A stretch of DNA of 27,134 nt, from contig CAZVUW010000035.1 in the NCBI GenBank assembly GCA_964629825.1, forward strand, positions 1 to 27,134, written 5' to 3'. This document shows positions 1 to 6,753 of this stretch, piece after piece (positions within the stretch are counted from its first letter, which is position 1; every line of letters begins with the position of its first letter). A program made the position numbers and the translations under genes. The notes under the pieces were generated by a model that did no database searches, had not been told where the DNA came from, and saw nothing but the letters and a program-made list of their open reading frames with translations. The DNA is from CAZVUW01 sp964629825 (GTDB lineage Bacteria > Actinomycetota > Nitriliruptoria > Euzebyales > Egibacteraceae).

Positions 1-80
1 CTAGGGCCGCTACCGCTTCGCTACTTGAGCGGCTTGCTAGGGCCGCTACCGCTGTCGCCGCCTGGGCGCGTGGGCGGCTT
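1..80. repeat. Short imperfect direct repeat at the left edge
   Basis: The 17-mer CTAGGGCCGCTACCGCT occurs at 1-17 and again at 37-53. Each copy is followed by a less conserved stretch ending in GCGGCTTG (29-36 and 73-80). GCCGCT at 7-12 can pair with AGCGGC at 28-33, so each unit may fold. The array may continue to the left of the window. It could be the 3' end of an upstream terminator or repeat cluster; its function is unknown. Confidence 0.5.
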
Positions 81-88
81 GACCGCCG

Positions 89-117
89 TTGGCGGCACGG
101 CGATGCTGAACTCTAAC
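89..117 (+). promoter_or_regulatory. Possible sigma70-type promoter of paaZ
   Basis: TTGGCG at 89-94 and TCTAAC at 112-117 are separated by 17 bp, each matching the consensus at 4 of 6 positions. The -10 lies just upstream of the palindrome at 125-138, where a repressor would block transcription. A small hairpin (CCGCC 83-87 with GGCGG 91-95) overlaps the -35, so this stretch could instead belong to an upstream terminator. The call is weak. Confidence 0.3.
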
Positions 118-124
118 CGAGCTA

Positions 125-138
125 ACCGAACGGTCGGT
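125..138. promoter_or_regulatory. PaaR-like (TetR family) operator upstream of paaZ
   Basis: The sequence ACCGAACGGTCGGT fits the core ACCG-NN-CG-NN-CGGT, the pattern I recall for the PaaR repressor of phenylacetate genes in Corynebacterium. An extra half-site CTAACCGA lies just upstream at 113-120, and the flank at 121-124 is also similar. It lies 43 bp before the paaZ start and just after a possible -10, as expected for phenylacetyl-CoA-relieved repression. The regulator itself is not in the window. Confidence 0.5.
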
Positions 139-180
139 CGGGGCGACCGCTCGGCCCACCAGCTAGTTCAGGAGGCATCG

Positions 181-2214
181 ATGGCAGCGCTGCTGGAGAG
201 CTACGTCGCAGGACGCTGGGTGGCGCCGAGCGATGAGGGCGTCCCCCTCGCCGACGCCGCCACGGGAGAGCCCGTGGCGCGCATCTCGAGCGCAGGCATC
301 GACGTCGCCACGATGCTCGACCACGCCCGCACCGTCGGCGGGCCGGCCCTGCGCAAGCTCACCTTCCACGAGCGCGCGCTCTTGCTGAAGGAGCTGGCGC
401 TCAAGCTGAACGACGCCAAGGAGGAGCTGCACGAGCTCTCCCTGCACACCGGAGCCACCCGCAAGGACGGCTTCCTCGACATCGAGGGCGGCATCGGGGT
501 GTTGTTCAGCTACTCGGGCAAGGGCCGGCGCGAGCTGCCCAACGACACCGTCTACCTTGACGGCGCACCCGAGCAGCTCGGCAAGGCCGGCACCTTCGTA
601 GGCCAGCACCTGTACACCTCGCTGCACGGGGTGGCGGTGCAGATCAACGCCTTCAACTTCCCCATCTGGGGCATGCTCGAGAAGCTCGCCCCGGCATTCC
701 TGGCAGGCATGCCGACGGTTGTGAAGCCGGCCAGCCAGACCGCCTACCTGGCCCACCTCGCCTTCCGGCGCATGATCGAGTCCGGTGTGCTGCCGGAGGG
801 CTCCGTCCAGCTGCTCGCGGGCAGCGCGAGCGGGGTGCTCGACCACCTGGGCTGCCAGGACATCGTCATGTTCACCGGCTCGGCCGACACGGCCCGCCGC
901 CTCGGCAGCCACCCCAACGTCGTCGGCGAGGGCGTTCGCTTCAACGTCGAGGCCGACTCGCTCAACTGCTCCGTCCTGGGTCCTGACGCCACCCCCGGCA
1001 CGCCCGAGTTCGACCTCTACGTGCGCCAGCTGGTCCACGAGATGACCGTCAAGGCCGGGCAGAAGTGCACCGCCATCCGCAGGGCGATCGTCCCGCGCGA
1101 GCTGATGGACGATGTGATCGAGGCGACGCGGGCACGCCTGGAGGAGAAGGTCGTCCTCGGGCATCCCGCCGCCGAGGGCGTGACCCTCGGCCCGCTGGCG
1201 AGCCTTGAGCAGCGCGAGGAGGTCCGGCGCTCCCTGAAGGCGCTCGCCGACGCGGGCCGCATCGTCGCCGGCGACCCCGAGCGCTTCGACGTCGTCGAGG
1301 GCGACCCCGACCGCGGCGCCTTCATGGCGCCGATCCTGCTGCGCTGCGACGACGCCGAGCGCGCCGAGCCGCACCAGGTGGAGGCCTTCGGCCCGGTGAG
1401 CACGGTGATGGGCTACGACGACCTCGACCACGCCGTGGAGCTCATGGCGCGCGGTCAGGGGAGCCTGGTCGGCTCGGTCGTGACCCACGACGAGGAGGTC
1501 GCGCGGAGGCTGGTCCTGGGCGCCGCCGCCTGGCACGGCCGCATGCTCGTGCTCGACCGCGACGACGCCAAGGAGTCGACCGGCCACGGCTCACCGCTCC
1601 CGGTGCTGGTGCACGGCGGCCCCGGTCGCGCGGGGGGCGGCGAGGAGCTCGGCGGCATCCGCGGTGTCCTGCACCACATGCAGCGGACCGCGGTGCAGGG
1701 GTCGCCGGACATGATCACCGCCATCGGCGGGCGCTGGACCGCCGGCTCGCGGCGCCTCCAGGACGACGTGCACCCGTTCCGCAAGAGCCTGGCCGAGCTG
1801 CGCATCGGCGACACCGTCATCGCCGGGCCGCGCACGGTCACGCTCGAGGACATCGAGCACTTCGCCGAGTTCACCGGCGACACCTTCTACGCCCACATGG
1901 ACGAGGAGGCCGCCGCGGCCAACCCGTTCTTCCCGGGCCGGGTGGCCCACGGCTACCTGGTGCTGTCCCTGGCGGCCGGCCTGTTCGTCGACCCCGACCC
2001 GGGTCCGGTCCTGGCCAACTACGGGATCGACGGGCTGCGCTTCCTCACCCCCGTCAGCCCCGGCGACGAGCTGACCGTCGCCCTGACCGCCAAGCAGGTC
2101 TCGCCGCGGCCCAACGCCGACTACGGGGAGGTCCGCTGGGACGCCCTGGTGACCAACCAGCGCGACGAGGTCGTCGCCACCTACGACGTCCTCACCATGG
2201 TCGCCAAGACCTGA
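181..2214 (+). CDS. paaZ: Phenylacetate degradation bifunctional protein PaaZ (aldehyde dehydrogenase + enoyl-CoA hydratase)
   Basis: This is a 677-residue protein, the usual PaaZ length. Residues 1 to about 510 are an aldehyde dehydrogenase with catalytic Cys296 in KAGQKCTA and Glu257 in NVEADSLNC, matching E. coli Cys295 and Glu256. Residues from about 530 are a MaoC-type hotdog hydratase with Asp567 and His572 in GDTFYAHMD. The hydratase opens the oxepin-CoA ring formed from phenylacetyl-CoA, and the dehydrogenase oxidises the resulting aldehyde. The linker motif ESTGHGSPLP is typical of PaaZ. The reading frame is open from 25, but ATG 181 is preferred because AGGAGG lies just upstream (169-174) and family similarity starts there. 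No other paa gene is visible, so it may be a lone gene or the end of a cluster to the left. Confidence 0.95.
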   Translation: MAALLESYVAGRWVAPSDEGVPLADAATGEPVARISSAGIDVATMLDHARTVGGPALRKLTFHERALLLKELALKLNDAKEELHELSLHTGATRKDGFLDIEGGIGVLFSYSGKGRRELPNDTVYLDGAPEQLGKAGTFVGQHLYTSLHGVAVQINAFNFPIWGMLEKLAPAFLAGMPTVVKPASQTAYLAHLAFRRMIESGVLPEGSVQLLAGSASGVLDHLGCQDIVMFTGSADTARRLGSHPNVVGEGVRFNVEADSLNCSVLGPDATPGTPEFDLYVRQLVHEMTVKAGQKCTAIRRAIVPRELMDDVIEATRARLEEKVVLGHPAAEGVTLGPLASLEQREEVRRSLKALADAGRIVAGDPERFDVVEGDPDRGAFMAPILLRCDDAERAEPHQVEAFGPVSTVMGYDDLDHAVELMARGQGSLVGSVVTHDEEVARRLVLGAAAWHGRMLVLDRDDAKESTGHGSPLPVLVHGGPGRAGGGEELGGIRGVLHHMQRTAVQGSPDMITAIGGRWTAGSRRLQDDVHPFRKSLAELRIGDTVIAGPRTVTLEDIEHFAEFTGDTFYAHMDEEAAAANPFFPGRVAHGYLVLSLAAGLFVDPDPGPVLANYGIDGLRFLTPVSPGDELTVALTAKQVSPRPNADYGEVRWDALVTNQRDEVVATYDVLTMVAKT

Positions 2215-2289
2215 TCTGCGGCGGACCTGTAGCAAACGGCGCTCGGGCGGTGTTCTAGGCGTTAGAGCACCACGAGCGAGGAGTGGTCG

Positions 2290-2832
2290 TTGCAGGTGGC
2301 GACAGAGCGCAGCACGGCGCGGTTCGAGGAGCTGTTCCACCGTCTGCGCCCGGCCCTTCTGAGGCTTGCCGGACGTGTCCTGGGCGATCACGACCGCGCC
2401 GAGGAGGTCGTCCAAGACGCCTTCGTCAAGCTGTCCGGTGACGCCGTGCTGGAGCGACCCGACGACGAGGTCGCCGCCTGGCTGCGACGTGTGACGGTGA
2501 ACGGCGCCCTGAACCGGGCGCGCGGGGAGCGGCGCGCCCGCGAGCGCACCGAGCGAGCCGGCCGGCTCGAGCCGGGCGATGCCACCCAGGACAGCCCCCT
2601 CACCGAGGTGCTGGCGCGCGAGGAGCGCGAGCGCGTCCGCCGCGCGCTCGCCCTGCTGCCGGAGCGTCAGGCGACGGTCGTGCTGCTGCGCGCCGACGGC
2701 CACAGCTACGCCGAGATCGCCACCGCCGCGGAGTGCGCGGTCGGGTCGGTCGGCGTGCTGCTGGCCCGCGGCGAGAAGGCGCTGCGCGCCAACTACATGC
2801 AACTGCTCGAGAGCCCCGGAGGAACCACGTGA
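2290..2832 (+). CDS. ECF-type RNA polymerase sigma factor
   Basis: This 180-residue protein has region 2 (helices around LGDHDRAEEVVQDAFVKL and WLRRVTVNGALNRAR) and region 4 (LPERQATVVLLRADGHSY, then a helix-turn-helix). It is the size of an extracytoplasmic-function sigma factor and should direct RNA polymerase to a small stress regulon. The start is TTG 2290, with GAGGAG six bases upstream (2278-2283); GTG 2296 is a poorer alternative. The next gene starts inside its stop codon, and that gene is its predicted anti-sigma factor. Its own promoter is not clear; an AAAC at 2234 and a GTTC at 2252 are too close together and too ambiguous to call. Confidence 0.92.
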   Translation: MQVATERSTARFEELFHRLRPALLRLAGRVLGDHDRAEEVVQDAFVKLSGDAVLERPDDEVAAWLRRVTVNGALNRARGERRARERTERAGRLEPGDATQDSPLTEVLAREERERVRRALALLPERQATVVLLRADGHSYAEIATAAECAVGSVGVLLARGEKALRANYMQLLESPGGTT

Positions 2833-3935
2833 GCGCCTGCCCAGACACCGGCCTGCTGCGAGCGCTGCTCGATGACGAGGCCCCGACCGGCACGGCCGAG
2901 CACGCCAGCGCCTGCCCGCGCTGCCAGGAGGAGCTGGCCGGCCTGCGCGACGACGCCGCCTTCGCGGCGGCCGCGATCGAGCTGCTAAACGCCGCCGGCA
3001 GCCCGTCGATCACCAGCACGGCCTCAGCGCCGGCAGCCGCTGGCGCAGCCGCCAGGACCACAGACCTCGCAGCTGTGCGCCGCGCCCGGCGGCGCAGCGC
3101 CCGGCAGCGCTTCGCCGCTGCGGCGGCGGTGGTGACGATCGCAGTCGGGATCGTGGCGACCCCGGCGGGACGCGAGGCGGCCGCCGACTTCCTCGCCCAG
3201 TTCCGCAGCGAGCGCATAACGGTGGTCGAGATCGATCCCCAGACAGCGTTCGGCTCCTTCGACGTCCTCGGCGCGCTCGGCACCATCGAGACGACCGGGG
3301 ACATCGGGATGATGGAGGGTCTGCCCGACGTCGCCACCGCCGAGGAGCGGCTGGGCGCCGCGATCACGCTGCCGAACCCCGCGCTGCTGCCGAGCGGCTT
3401 CGACCCTCAGCCGCAGGTGCTGTACTCGCCACCGAGCACGGTGCGGCTCGACTTCGACCGCGCCTCGGTGGAGAGCTGGCTCGCCGACAACGGCGGCGTG
3501 CTCGAGATCCCCGAGGGCCTCGGCGAGACCACCCTGGTCGTCGATGTCCCCGCCGCGGTGTTCGTGGCCTATCACTCGCAGAGCTTCGAGCGGCTGGTCG
3601 TCGGCCAGTCGGACCTGGTGACCGCCGAGGCGCAGGGACCGGTCCCGCTCGAGGAGGTGCGCGAGTTCCTCCTCGACTTGCCGGGCCTGCCGCCGTCCGT
3701 CCGCGCCCAGCTGGCCGGCATCGAGGACTGGCGCTCGACCCTGCCGCTGCCGATACCCACCGATGAGATCGATTGGACCGAGATCGATGTCGAGGGCACT
3801 CCCGCGGTCGCCCTCCGCGGCACCAGCGGGATCGGCAGCGCGATCCTGTGGCAGAGCGACGGCTGGGTCCACGGCGTTGGCGGCCTGATCGACGAGGACA
3901 CCGCCCGGCGGCTCGCCGCCGACCTGGTGCGGTGA
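2829..3935 (+). CDS. Membrane anti-sigma factor with zinc-binding N-terminus
   Basis: This 368-residue protein has an N-terminal His25-x3-Cys29-x2-Cys32 motif, the mark of zinc-containing anti-sigma domains, in a short cytoplasmic region. One membrane helix lies at about 94-112 (AAAAAVVTIAVGIVA). The extracytoplasmic domain of about 250 residues has a DUF4367-like look, with repeated predicted beta strands. It should hold the upstream sigma factor until an envelope signal is sensed. GTG 2829 overlaps the sigma stop codon as GTGA, and GGAGGAA lies just before it. The frame is open from 2733, but that longer start lies inside the sigma gene. The assignment rests on position, zinc motif and topology; the sensor domain is not securely identified. 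Confidence 0.85.
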   Translation: MSACPDTGLLRALLDDEAPTGTAEHASACPRCQEELAGLRDDAAFAAAAIELLNAAGSPSITSTASAPAAAGAAARTTDLAAVRRARRRSARQRFAAAAAVVTIAVGIVATPAGREAAADFLAQFRSERITVVEIDPQTAFGSFDVLGALGTIETTGDIGMMEGLPDVATAEERLGAAITLPNPALLPSGFDPQPQVLYSPPSTVRLDFDRASVESWLADNGGVLEIPEGLGETTLVVDVPAAVFVAYHSQSFERLVVGQSDLVTAEAQGPVPLEEVREFLLDLPGLPPSVRAQLAGIEDWRSTLPLPIPTDEIDWTEIDVEGTPAVALRGTSGIGSAILWQSDGWVHGVGGLIDEDTARRLAADLVR

Positions 3936-4888
3936 CAACGGCCGAGCAGGCCAGCCCGGCGGCGTCCCGCCAGGAGCGCGCCGCCGTCGCCGCAGTCCGC
4001 GCCCTCAACAAGATCTACGGCGACGTGGTCGCGGTCCGCGACGTGTCGTTGGACGTGCGTCCCGGCGAGGCGGTGGGCCTGCTCGGCCCCAACGGGGCTG
4101 GCAAGACGACCACGGTCAAGGCGCTGGTCGGCCTGGTCAGGCCGACCGGCGGATCCGTCGAGCTGTTCGGCCGCTCCCCCACCGACCCGCGCGCCCGAGC
4201 GCGCCTGGGCTACCTGCCGGAGCTCTTCCGCTTCCCCGACTGGCTCACCGGCCGCCAGGTCCTCGAGCTGCACGCACAGCTCGCGGGCCTCGACCCGGCC
4301 GAGAGCCCCCGCCGCATCGACGAGGTGCTCGAGCGCGTCGGGCTCGCCGGCCGCGGCGCCGAGCGCGTGCGCGGCTACTCGAAGGGCATGAGCCAGCGGC
4401 TCGGGCTCGCCCAGGCGATCCTCGGCCGTCCCGACCTGGTGGTGCTCGACGAGCCGACCTCGGCGCTCGACCCGCTCGGGCGTCGGATGGTCCGCGAGGT
4501 CATCGCCGAGCTGACCCGGCAGGGCACGGCGGTGCTGCTCAACTCCCATCTGCTGGCCGAGGTGGAGAGCGTGTGCCACCGGGTCGTGGTGCTGGATCGC
4601 GGCGTCGTCCGCTGGAGCGGTCGCCTGGACGAGCTGGCGCCGTCAGGTGCGGTGCTGCGCGTCCGGGTCGATGTGGCCGACCCCGCGCTAGCGTCCGCGC
4701 TCGCCCGGTTCGGGCAGGTGCGGGTCATCGGCCCGGACCTGCTGGCGGTCCACGTCCCGCACGCGGACGACGCCGCCGAGGTCGCCGCCGCCGTGGTTGG
4801 GTCAGGCCGGCGCCTGCTCGAGCTGACCGCCCCCCGGCGCTCCCTGGAGGAGGCCTACGTGCAGATGATCACGGACAGCGACCAGTGA
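3932..4888 (+). CDS. ABC transporter ATP-binding protein
   Basis: This 318-residue nucleotide-binding subunit has Walker A GPNGAGKTT at about 52-60, signature SKGMSQR at about 150, Walker B LVVLDEP at about 170 and an H-loop His in LLNSH. The long C-terminal extension after the ATPase core is typical of CcmA/NatA-type exporters of the ABC-2 class. GTG 3932 overlaps the anti-sigma stop as GTGA, so translation is probably coupled. The partner permease is the next gene. The substrate cannot be read from sequence; export of a lipid, peptide or drug is usual for the class. Confidence 0.93.
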   Translation: MTTAEQASPAASRQERAAVAAVRALNKIYGDVVAVRDVSLDVRPGEAVGLLGPNGAGKTTTVKALVGLVRPTGGSVELFGRSPTDPRARARLGYLPELFRFPDWLTGRQVLELHAQLAGLDPAESPRRIDEVLERVGLAGRGAERVRGYSKGMSQRLGLAQAILGRPDLVVLDEPTSALDPLGRRMVREVIAELTRQGTAVLLNSHLLAEVESVCHRVVVLDRGVVRWSGRLDELAPSGAVLRVRVDVADPALASALARFGQVRVIGPDLLAVHVPHADDAAEVAAAVVGSGRRLLELTAPRRSLEEAYVQMITDSDQ

Positions 4889-5748
4889 GCGCGCTCAACG
4901 AGGCCGCGCTCGCACCGCCGCGGGCCGGCTGGCTGATCATCGCCCGGCTGACCCTTCGGGAGGCCGTGAGCCGCCGCCTGGTGCTGGCCGCCGTGATGCT
5001 CAGCGTCGCCTTCGTCGCGCTGTTCAGCACCGGGCTGCTGCTCCTGCAAAACGCCGCCGACTCCGGCATCCTCGACGCAGCCGCAGCCTCCGCGCTGGCG
5101 TCGCTGGCCCTGTATGCGCTGCACTTCCTGACGGCGTTCCTCGCCCTGCTGATCGGCGCCGGAGCGGTGTCCTCCGACCTGGACTCCGGCGCGCTGCACG
5201 CGCTGCTCGCGCGCCCGATCACCCGCAGGGCCTACCTGCTGGGCCGCTGGGCGGGCCTCGCGCTCCTGCTGACCACCTACGTGCTGGTCATGGGCGCCAC
5301 CATCACCGGCATCGCGATGCTGATCGCCGACTACTCACCGCAGTCGGCCACGCTGGCGCTGCTGCTCCTGGTCTTCGAGGCCGTGCTGCTGCTCACCGTC
5401 GCACTGCTCGCATCCACCAGGCTGTCGACCGTCGCCAGCGGTGTCGCCGTCTTCTGCCTCTTCTCCGTGGCGTGGATCGGCGGTTTCATCGAGACCATCG
5501 GCGACGCCCTCGGCAACACCGCGATGACGAACCTCGGCATCTTCGTGAGCCTGGTGATGCCATCGGACGCCCTGTGGCGCGGTGCCTCCTACTACAGCCA
5601 GTCGGCCCTGCTGCTGGCCCAGACCGGTGGCGAGATCCCGTTCTTCGGCGGCGCGCCGCCGGCGCCGACGATGATCGCCTGGGCGGGCCTCCTGCTGGTC
5701 GGCTGCCTGCTCCTGGCGCTGCGCTGGTTCGGTCGCCGCGACCTGTAG
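4885..5748 (+). CDS. ABC-2 family transporter permease
   Basis: This 287-residue membrane protein has about six hydrophobic helices, including LVLAAVMLSVAFVALFSTGL, a pair around LTAFLALLIGAG, and a C-terminal helix ending in LALRWFGRRDL. The motif SSDLDSGALHALLARPITRRAYLLG is the usual ABC-2 cytoplasmic loop that contacts the ATPase. GTG 4885 overlaps the ATPase stop as GTGA. It is the last gene of the sigma/anti-sigma/exporter operon and ends in a hairpin shared with the convergent DUF5317 gene. The substrate is unknown. Confidence 0.92.
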   Translation: MSALNEAALAPPRAGWLIIARLTLREAVSRRLVLAAVMLSVAFVALFSTGLLLLQNAADSGILDAAAASALASLALYALHFLTAFLALLIGAGAVSSDLDSGALHALLARPITRRAYLLGRWAGLALLLTTYVLVMGATITGIAMLIADYSPQSATLALLLLVFEAVLLLTVALLASTRLSTVASGVAVFCLFSVAWIGGFIETIGDALGNTAMTNLGIFVSLVMPSDALWRGASYYSQSALLLAQTGGEIPFFGGAPPAPTMIAWAGLLLVGCLLLALRWFGRRDL

Positions 5749-5763
5749 CGGTCGCCGCTACAG
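5743..5763. terminator. Hairpin between convergent genes containing both stop codons
   Basis: Perfect 9-bp arms CTGTAGCGG (5743-5751) and CCGCTACAG (5755-5763) enclose the loop TCG. The TAG at 5746-5748 ends the permease, and the mirror-image TAG (5760-5758 on the minus strand) ends the DUF5317 gene. There is no T-tract. It is plausibly a bidirectional terminator or 3'-end stabiliser. Confidence 0.6.
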
Positions 5764-6321
5764 CGCCACGCCGACGGGCCGCAGGCTCGGCCGCGGGCGC
5801 AGCGCTGACGCGCCGGTGAGGCCGTGGATGATCAGGACGCCGGCCGCGAACAGGATGATGTCCCCGACGCTGAAGACGTTGGCCATGGGCATGCCGGCGG
5901 GGAGGGCGAACACGTCGCCGAGGAACGCCAGGTCGGCGCCCTCCACGACGGCGGAGTTGTGAGCGCGGCCGGCGACGTGGGTGAGGCCCGCGGTGGCGAC
6001 CGCCCGGGGCGAGGCCGGCATGACACCGCCGTTGGCAGCGATGGCCGCGGCGTTGAGCGCCCCGCCGATGCCCAGCAGCACGACGCCTCGCAGGTCGCGG
6101 TTCGCCCACACGAACGCAGCCGCGAGCACGTAAGAGCCGAGGTGCGCCGCACGCAGCCAGCCCTCCGGGAGGGCATGCGCGCCGGCGGCGCCCAGCTGGA
6201 GCAGGACGGCCGCGGCCAGCAGTGGCTGGCCGCCGAGGCGCACCTCAGACAGGGCCGACAGGCGGCCTCCGAGCAGCGGGGCGGTCAGGGCTCCGACCAC
6301 GACGGCGAGCAGCAGTATCAC
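5758..6321 (-). CDS. DUF5317 family membrane protein
   Basis: This 187-residue protein has about five hydrophobic segments. It carries the features I associate with DUF5317: an ALTAPLLGGRLSAL opening, NGGVMPASP in the middle, LGDVFALP, and NVFSVGDIILFAAGVLIIHG near the end. The family's function is not known. I chose GTG 6321 because GGAGG lies six bases upstream on the minus strand and related proteins begin directly with the first membrane helix; TTG 6333 would sit on top of that ribosome site. It stands alone on its strand. The 223 bp upstream (6334-6556) show no clear promoter or structure to me. Confidence 0.85.
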   Translation of the reverse strand: MILLLAVVVGALTAPLLGGRLSALSEVRLGGQPLLAAAVLLQLGAAGAHALPEGWLRAAHLGSYVLAAAFVWANRDLRGVVLLGIGGALNAAAIAANGGVMPASPRAVATAGLTHVAGRAHNSAVVEGADLAFLGDVFALPAGMPMANVFSVGDIILFAAGVLIIHGLTGASALRPRPSLRPVGVAL

Positions 6322-6556
6322 AGCAGCCTCCAAGGGGCCGATGGAAGGGGGATCCCGACGTTGATCGGCATGTCAGCACGGCCGTTGAACATGGTTTCAG
6401 GGTCCGAACGACCAGGAATCTGTGCTCAACTTTCCGCCCGCTCCTGCCGAGAACAAGGGTGCGTCCGGCGCCAGGCAGCATCGGCAAGGGACGCGACCCG
6501 CGGCGCTCCCTCTCTGGGGGAGTGCCCAAGCGCCACGTCTAGAAGGAGCCCCCCGA

Positions 6557-6643
6557 ATGAACCGCCACGTCTTCCGCCTCCTGACCACCCTGTCCACCAT
6601 CGCGGCCGGCGTCCTGGTGCTAGGCGCTCCGCTCAAGTGGTGA
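6557..6643 (+). CDS. Possible 28-residue membrane or secreted peptide
   Basis: ATG 6557 is preceded by AGAAGGAG at 6541-6548. The predicted peptide has a basic N-terminus (MNRHVFR) and a hydrophobic helix (LLTTLSTIAAGVLVLGA), and it ends in PLKW. A strong ribosome site followed directly by a signal-like sequence argues against chance, but no family was recognised. It lies 110 bp before the GGDEF/EAL gene, on the same strand, with a hairpin between them. It could be a small membrane protein, a leader peptide or a secreted signal. The frame is open upstream to 6422, but no better start is seen. Existence as a gene is uncertain. Confidence 0.45.
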   Translation: MNRHVFRLLTTLSTIAAGVLVLGAPLKW

Positions 6644-6659
6644 CTAGGATGTGACCTGA

Positions 6660-6685
6660 GGTGACGAGCCGTAGCGCTCGTCACC
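6660..6685 (+). terminator. Hairpin between the small ORF and the GGDEF/EAL gene
   Basis: Perfect 10-bp arms GGTGACGAGC (6660-6669) and GCTCGTCACC (6676-6685) flank the six-base loop CGTAGC. No T-tract follows. It could terminate or attenuate transcription leaving the small ORF, or act as a 5'-leader structure of the cyclic-di-GMP gene. Confidence 0.45.
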
Positions 6686-6753
6686 CAGGCACTCGACGCC
6701 AGGAGGGTAGGAGTCCCCCACGGATCGCTGCCGGCCCCGGAGGAGAGGCGTGG

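Noticed and set aside
163..1587. Minus-strand open frame of 474 codons opposite paaZ
   Set aside because: It is a GC-rich shadow of paaZ with no domain, no ribosome site and compositionally biased translation.
6334..6556. Possible cyclic-di-GMP riboswitch before the small ORF
   Set aside because: I looked for the conserved class I core and saw no matching sequence or helix order.
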